17,882 bases of DNA from assembly GCA_015501595.1 (NCBI GenBank), contig JADNRX010000924.1:1-17882 (forward strand). Direction: 5' to 3'. The position numbers were made by a program, and so were the translations under genes. Numbering within the stretch: position 1 is the stretch's first letter; every line of letters starts with the position of its first letter. The notes under the pieces are model-generated. The model was not told the DNA's origin. It saw nothing but the letters and a program-made list of their open reading frames with translations, and did not search any database. Shown here one piece after another: positions 13,367 to 17,882 of this stretch. Source of the DNA: Hymenopellis radicata. Its lineage: Eukaryota > Basidiomycota > Agaricomycetes > Agaricales > Physalacriaceae.

Positions 13367-14932
13367 ATGGCGGAATACGACCTATCCAACAAGATAATCG
13401 GGCACCTGGACCGCCATCTGGCCTTCCCCCTCCTCGCGCATCTCTCTGAATCCGACCTGTACCCCGCCCATGAGATCCAAGTTGCACAGTATGAACTGGC
13501 AAAAGGCACGAATATGTTCGACTATGCGGTGTCTTTTTTCGAAAAGGTGTACCCGAATGAGCAGGTTCCGGCTGGTGCGGTATTTGGTCATTTTTGCAGC
13601 AGGCAAGCTAATGGGAATGCGTAGAATTTGATCAACGAAAAGAAAGCGCTGTGTCGACCCATCAGCGGCTGCAGAATGAGGCGCAGGCAGTTTTAGATGT
13701 CATCGAAAATCCGGATGTGGCGCAAGCCCTGCGTCAGGACAAGAACCAAAATCTGCAGTATCTTAAAGACAATTACAATGTACGTGTTACTTTTATTTTT
13801 CGTGTTTTTATATTGAATGTTTTGTTAGGTCACTCTAGAACACATCACTGCGCTTTACACATTCGGAAAATTCCAATACTCATACGGAAATTATAGTGGT
13901 GCAGCAGATTATCTGTACCACTTCCGTGTCTTGTCTACGGACAACGATCTCAACATCTCAGCGCACTGGGGAAAGCTCGCCTCGGATATCCTAGTCGGGC
14001 GCTGGGACATCGCATTAGAGGAGCTCAACAGTCTTCGCGAACTCATCGACTCGCGATCGCCTGTCCCCCTCCTCTCCCCTTCCGGATCCACCTCTGCTCC
14101 AGAACCCGCGCTAACGCAGCTGCACTCGCGAACATGGCTCGTCCACTGGTCTCTGTTCGTCTACTTCAACCACCCACAGGGCCGCACTCTCCTCCTCGAG
14201 ACATTCCTCTCCCCGATTTACCTCAACACCATCCAAACGGCGTGCCCGTGGATATTGCGCTACCTCACCGCAGCTGCTATTCTGTCAAGGAAAGCATCCG
14301 TCTCGGGTTCGTCTTCGCGCGTACGGCATGCTATTCGGGAGGTCGTCAAGATTATTCAGATGGAGGAGTATCAGTACTCTGATCCTGTCACGAATTTCTT
14401 GAAGGAGCTCTATGTCGAGTTTGACTTTGAGAGCGCTCAGAAGGAGCTTGGCAAGGCGGAGGTTGTCGTTGGTGATGACTTTTTCATTCAAAACTTCCGC
14501 GAGGAGTTTTTGGATAACGCTCGGTATCTCATCAGTGAGGCGTACTGCCGTATTCACCAAAAGATTGACATTGGGTGCGTATCTTACCCTCCACCTCTTT
14601 CTCGCCGTCTTATGTCCTGTAGTGACCTTTCCGACCGTCTGAATCTGTCCCGCGACGAAGGCGAGAAATACATCGTTAATCTCATCCGGGAGACACGTAT
14701 GGGCGCAGACGCGAAAATAGATTTGGAAAAGGTAACCTATTCCTTATACTTTGTCCAAGCAAATCTCACTCCGCTTTAGAATGTCATCCACATTTCACGA
14801 CCGGCGCTCCCCGTGTACCAGACGGTCATCGAAAAGACGAGAGGGCTGTCCCTGCGGACGCAGGCGTTGGGTACTGCGATGGCGGGACGGACAAATGCTC
14901 CGCCGCAACAGCAGGCCGTCGCTGCTCAGTGA
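13367..14932 (+). CDS. Eukaryotic translation initiation factor 3 subunit E (eIF3e/INT6)
   Basis: eIF3e is a PCI-domain subunit of the eIF3 complex, which binds the 40S subunit during translation initiation. Five exons join with perfect phase: 13367-13574, 13625-13779, 13829-14574, 14623-14731 and 14780-14932. They give 1,371 nt, or 456 residues plus TGA, the normal size. The N-terminus MAEYDLSNKIIGHLDRHLAF and the stretch LEHITALYTFGKFQYSYGNY match the eIF3e N-terminal domain. The C-terminal PCI winged-helix part contains FFIQNFREEFLDNARYLISE and DLSDRLNLSRDEGEKYIVNL, then ISRPALPVYQTVIEKTRGLS. The four introns are 48-50 nt. It is the only complete gene here with no frame break. It is divergent from UTP10 and probably shares its promoter. 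The broken PRP43 3' piece begins soon after its stop. Confidence 0.96.
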
Positions 14933-15004
14933 TACGTGTTTTGGCTGTACTTGTGTAGGGATAATGCGGTTGATTTCCTACATCAATGGACCACCACCAC
15001 AGTA

Positions 15005-15645
<641 letters not shown>

Positions 15646-16079
15646 TAGACGTTGGTTGGGTCGGTTTATCGTCGGCCACTCTGTGCTGTATGTTCATTCG
15701 ATTCATTTGGATGTTTGTCAACGGTTCCAAGTAGAATATACTCAAGACAGGCGAAAATACATAAATTTGGACTATCATTACCGGAGAAACGAAGTTTATG
15801 ACGCGGCTAGAGCAGAGGCGCCGACACTGGTCTTGCAGGCTCTTGCTACGTCTTTGCTCTGGTATTGACTGCCCATTCTGAGTGACGTTCTGGACAAAGT
15901 TGCAGACTGAACGGTTCGGCAATCGCTTACGGTTTAGCAATGCAGTCTGCGGGGGAACGACGTCACTCTGGAAAACCTAAGCCTGTCCCTCAGCGGTTCT
16001 TGTAGTAAATGAAACCCGATCTCTCACTTGAAAGGATATCAAAAAGCCACTCGAAATATCTACTCTAGATACGAAAGAT
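15646..16079. other. Intergenic between the PRP43 3' remnant and ThrRS
   Basis: This stretch lies downstream of two converging units, the plus-strand helicase remnant and the minus-strand ThrRS. It should therefore hold mainly 3' flanking sequence. Short open frames here (for example on minus, 15940 leftward) are antisense to the remnant and have no recognisable content. I see no gene. Confidence 0.5.
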
Positions 16080-17882
16080 TCAAGCAAACTGATTAGCCAC
16101 CCTCCGACTCTGCTTCAACTCTACAAGCTTCATCACAATCTCCTCCAAAGGCACCACATCTCCCTCGCCTTGGTTCCAGCATCATCACGATTCCGCACGT
16201 TCACGGACTGGGCCTTAAGCTCTGCTTCACCGACAGCTAGAGCCACACTCAAGTTGAGCCATCACACAGGAGCGAAGATACGAAAACACCCACTAAAAAT
16301 GAAGTTGTACTGGGCAATTTCACCGTTCCGGATCTTCTTGGCCAGCGTGTTGTCGCTGTTATCGACATCGGCGTAGAGACCCAAGCTGCTGAGCCGGTCA
16401 CCTACCCGACTTGCGTACTCGTTCTGTAAAACTATCAGATGCCACCAAACAAGATGCAAGGCGCCAACGCACGAATGGACCGCAACCGGTATCACCACAA
16501 CCTGCCGCGGTGATATCCAGAATGGCCTAGCGATTCAGCTCAAGCCCCTCTGCCTACGCACGAGACGACAATCACTCACCACTTGCCAGCAAAATGTTCC
16601 GTAATGATAGCAATGAAACGCTCCAAACTTCCCAAAATCGCGCGATGGATGATAACAGGCCGCGCGGCAGGCCTATCGGGGTCGTCGTGGTCCTCAGCAG
16701 CGCGGTACTTCAAGTTGAAGCGCTCTGGGAGCTGGAAATCCAGCTGGATCGTAGCGCACTGGAAGGAACGTCGCAGCGCATCCCGGATCGTGATGTCGAT
16801 CTTGGGTCCGTAGAACGCGCCATCGCCAGGGTTTATTGCCACTTTCCGGGATAGTATTTTTCGAGCGCTTGCTTGAGGTCCTACAGTAGACGTGTGAATC
16901 AAGATTCCAGTAAGCCATAGAAGAACGTACATCTTCAGCAACGTTCCAAGTTTCAATAGCGCCGAGGTAATTATCCGGGCGCGTGGAAAGCTCAAGGGAG
17001 AACTCAAACCCGAAGAGACCGTAAATGTGCTGCATGAAGTCGAAGAGGGCGCCTATTTCGTCTTCAATCTGCACATCATTAGACTTGCACTTGGTTGAAT
17101 CACGAAAAGAGTTACCTGAGATGGCATACAAAAGACATGCGTGTCGTCCTGTACGAATCGCCGTACACGCGTCAAGCCCGTCAAAGCACCCGACGCCTCA
17201 TTCCGATGAATAATCCCAAATTCTGCCATCCGTATAGGCAGCTCCTTATAACTGCGATCCTTGGAATCGAATACTAAACAATGCCCTGGACAATTCATAG
17301 GCTTGAGCCCCCACTTCTCCTTCTCGATGTCCAACACGAACATATCATCCTTGTAGTTCTGCCAGTGCCCTGACGTCTCCCATAGCTTGCTGTGGTACAT
17401 GTTCGGGGTTATGACCTCGGAATACCCGCGCTTGAAATACTCGGAGCGCATGAGGTCAACGAGGGCATTGTATATACGCGTGCCGTGGGGAAGGAAGAAG
17501 CAGCTGCCGGGGCTAAGGTCGTTGAAGAAGAAAAGCTCCTGTTCCTTGCCTATCTTGCGATGGTCGCGTTTGGCAGCTTCCGCGAGGAACACCTTGTACT
17601 CGGAGAGTTGCTGTTTGTCGGGGAATGAGATACCGTAGATGCGCTGGAGGGATTCGTTTTTGGCGTCGCCGAGGAAGTAGCAGGCAGAGTTTTTGGTGAT
17701 CATCAAGGCTTTTATCTTGCCGGTGTGGGGAATATGAGGGCCGACGCAGAGGTCAATCATGGGACCGCAACGATATACGGTCGTGGAAGTGCCATCAGGA
17801 ACTTTGGTCTCGATGAGGTATTTCTTGTACTTGTTGTAGCCGAACATTTCCAGGAGTTTCTCCTTGGACACTACAAGGCGTT
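16080..17882 (-). CDS. Threonyl-tRNA synthetase, cytosolic type, C-terminal part (5' end beyond right edge)
   Basis: The enzyme charges tRNA-Thr. Six exons are visible: edge-17116, 17068-16931, 16880-16580, 16526-16469, 16423-16294 and 16236-16080 (TGA 16080-16082). In order they encode the end of the editing (SAD) domain ([17 protein letters not shown]), the catalytic core with MNCPGH, motif 2 [47 protein letters not shown] and motif 3 [13 protein letters not shown]. The anticodon-binding domain follows ([36 protein letters not shown]). The likely zinc ligands (Cys of MNCPGH, His of QDDTH, His of HRAILG) are present. Two single bases are missing: at 16839-16840 (KW then [14 protein letters not shown]) and at 16168-16169 (GTK then EGDVVPLEE). 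Exon phases independently need one extra base in each exon. The first Gln of the usual RRFQQDD is Val. The TGS domain lies outside the window. Confidence 0.97.

Noticed and set aside
14285..14560. Minus-strand open frame of 91 codons inside eIF3e.
   Set aside because: It is antisense to the conserved eIF3e exon 3 and has no supporting signals of its own.

Overview
The window looks like nuclear DNA from a filamentous fungus, most likely a basidiomycete of the Agaricomycetes. The genes are dense and split by many 43-76 nt GT-AG introns, often with a CTAAC/CTAAT-like branch site, and the proteins are universal eukaryotic housekeeping families. The taxon is an inference. No prokaryotic operon, CRISPR array, rRNA or tRNA gene was seen.

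Layout from left to right: the 5' end of a gamma-glutamyltranspeptidase gene (minus, 1-480); a divergent PRP43-type DExH-box RNA helicase (minus, 1137-3752); a poorly resolved single-pass membrane protein gene or gene remnant (minus, about 4264-5218); the 5' end of a second, more canonical PRP43 gene, broken (plus, 5486-5779); UTP10/HEATR1, the large HEAT-repeat protein of the SSU processome (minus, 5776-13231, 29 exons); a 135-bp shared promoter region; eIF3e/INT6 (plus, 13367-14932); the decayed 3' part of a PRP43 gene (plus, about 15005-15645); and the C-terminal two-thirds of cytosolic threonyl-tRNA synthetase (minus, 16080 to beyond the right edge).

The most striking structure is the split PRP43 pseudogene. 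Its N-terminal exons end at the UTP10 stop codon. Its C-terminal part resumes in the same orientation just after eIF3e, and both RecA helicase domains are missing. A complete two-gene block (UTP10-eIF3e, about 9.2 kb) therefore sits inside what was once one helicase gene. A second PRP43-like gene lies nearby in inverted orientation and has unusual features: DEVH in motif II and no lysine-rich tail.

Five single missing bases break the reading frame in the PRP43-like gene (1), UTP10 (2) and ThrRS (2). All lie in or next to short homopolymers. In each case one added base restores both the family sequence and the exon phase. I read these as probable consensus errors rather than five real mutations.

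Functionally, UTP10, PRP43-type helicases, eIF3e and ThrRS all belong to ribosome production or translation. The head-to-head UTP10/eIF3e pair could be co-expressed from its short shared promoter region.
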